Shown here: positions 63,311 through 64,000 of the stretch, piece after piece
Layout of the letters: every line of letters starts with the position of its first letter
How positions within the stretch are numbered: the stretch's first letter is position 1
Assembly (NCBI GenBank): GCA_905221605.1
Contig: CAJNDS010002637.1
Coordinates: forward strand, 1-64,000
Reading direction: 5' to 3'
Length of the DNA stretch: 64,000 nucleotides
From: Symbiodinium natans
Taxonomy: Eukaryota > Sar > Dinophyceae > Suessiales > Symbiodiniaceae
The notes under the pieces: generated by a model
The model's input: only the letters and a program-made list of their open reading frames with translations
Databases searched by the model: none
What the model was told of the DNA's origin: nothing
Translations under genes and position numbers: made by a program

Positions 63311-64000
63311 GAGTGTCAGGACAGAGTATCTCTACTTGGAGAGGGTGGGGATGTTCGAAGTAAATCAATTTGTTTTTTGGGGCATGGACTTGTCATGCAC
63401 GTCCCTCACATACTTAGACGTCACCGTCACTGTGCGTCAGCGAGTGAAGGTGTTCAATCTGAAGGGTCGTCTCCATCGCCCTCTGACATGTCCGATTCTC
63501 CGGCTGCAAGCCTACTGCGCTTCTGAGCCTGCAACGGTGGATTTCAACAGGAATGTAAGTACAGAGAGGACCGATTGTGACCCAGGCATTCTCAAATGCC
63601 GGCAAGTGCAGAGGTCGAGAGGAGGATGTGCAGCAATTCCATAGCCCGCAAATAGGCCGAGCGAGTTGTACAGCTCCTGTAAACCGGAGCAAAGCTTTTG
63701 ACAAAACATGTTGGTTAAACAGTGATGCCATAACTCCTGTAGATGGACTCGGCTACTCTCATCGAAGACGTGTTTCTTTGCAGCAGCAGTATCGCTTCCT
63801 GAGTTGCTAAGCAGTCCGGATGCAGATACAGTCCACCTCCTTACGGGGCTAGCAGCTTGCGCCGGCAGGAGTGGGCTGTCTGCGACGACCTGCCAAGACT
63901 GACTCTCAGAGACGAGGGCTTTGCATAGGTGTCGAACCAGCAAGCTAGTCGAACATCACAAATCCCCGGGTCTCCAATGGTGCCGCGGCGCCACAGTCCC
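63311..64000. other. No gene seen
   Basis: Short unrelated frames to the window end. Confidence 0.4.

Noticed and set aside
1-64000. tRNA, rRNA or bacterial promoter signals
   Set aside because: None found on either strand by eye; the delimiter looked tRNA-like at first but lacks the cloverleaf arms.

Overview
This window looks like nuclear DNA of a dinoflagellate, most likely a coral-symbiont type (Symbiodiniaceae). The evidence is moderately GC-rich DNA crowded with non-LTR retroelements in all states of decay, short introns of about 55-72 nt of which several are best read as GC-AG, sparse exons mostly on one strand, and protein families common in dinoflagellates (WW plus ankyrin, calpain-like, GT8). 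No bacterial operons, rRNA or tRNA genes were seen. The organism call is inference; no marker gene is present.

Bases 1-21,592 form one mosaic of modular mobile DNA. A delimiter of about 105 bp recurs at 1, 3612, 5747, 8598, 13190 and 21523, and its right half at 11107. It separates modules. Non-coding module A1 (about 2.1 kb) is present three times and non-coding module A2 (about 1.5 kb) twice. Modules X and Y encode two related small proteins. The large module 13190-21592 is a retroelement with a zinc-finger ORF1, an endonuclease/reverse transcriptase/RNase H polyprotein and a third ORF. ORF1 and pol lie in one reading frame broken by a single TGA.

Two RNA-like hairpin families run through this mosaic, and I see no clear copies elsewhere. 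Family 1 has a fixed lower stem CCTC/GAGG, a fixed bulged T, and an upper stem and loop that change with compensation. It occurs more than 50 times by eye, including inside the pol and ORF3 reading frames, where it encodes an A-S-x-x-A-E-G signature. Family 2 has a fixed 14-base loop (AGTAAGWGCGAGAA) on unrelated but complementary stems, about 16 times. The likeliest reading is a retroelement that shares structural RNA tags with non-autonomous partner modules. This is the best candidate for an undescribed system here.

Bases 21,593-32,362 hold little-coding DNA, a small candidate gene pair (25.6-26.3 kb, the second with a ubiquitin-like fold), two minisatellites (26.8-27.9 kb) and a second LINE on the minus strand (32.4-28.1 kb). 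That LINE has a 2A-like motif, two frame changes and one premature stop. Bases 32.4-39.4 kb are GC-rich, with three decayed copies of a retroelement 3' end (zinc knuckle plus restriction-endonuclease-like domain).

Bases 39.7-58.1 kb carry the host genes, all on the plus strand: an acidic-protein candidate, a GT8-type glycosyltransferase in short exons, a decayed L1-like RT, two unidentified exon clusters, a calpain-like protease with Asp in the usual Asn position, and a WW/ankyrin gene containing unusual 13-bp and 11-bp tandem arrays. The end of the window (61.8-63.3 kb) is a three-copy tandem repeat. Exon boundaries were set by eye and need transcript data.
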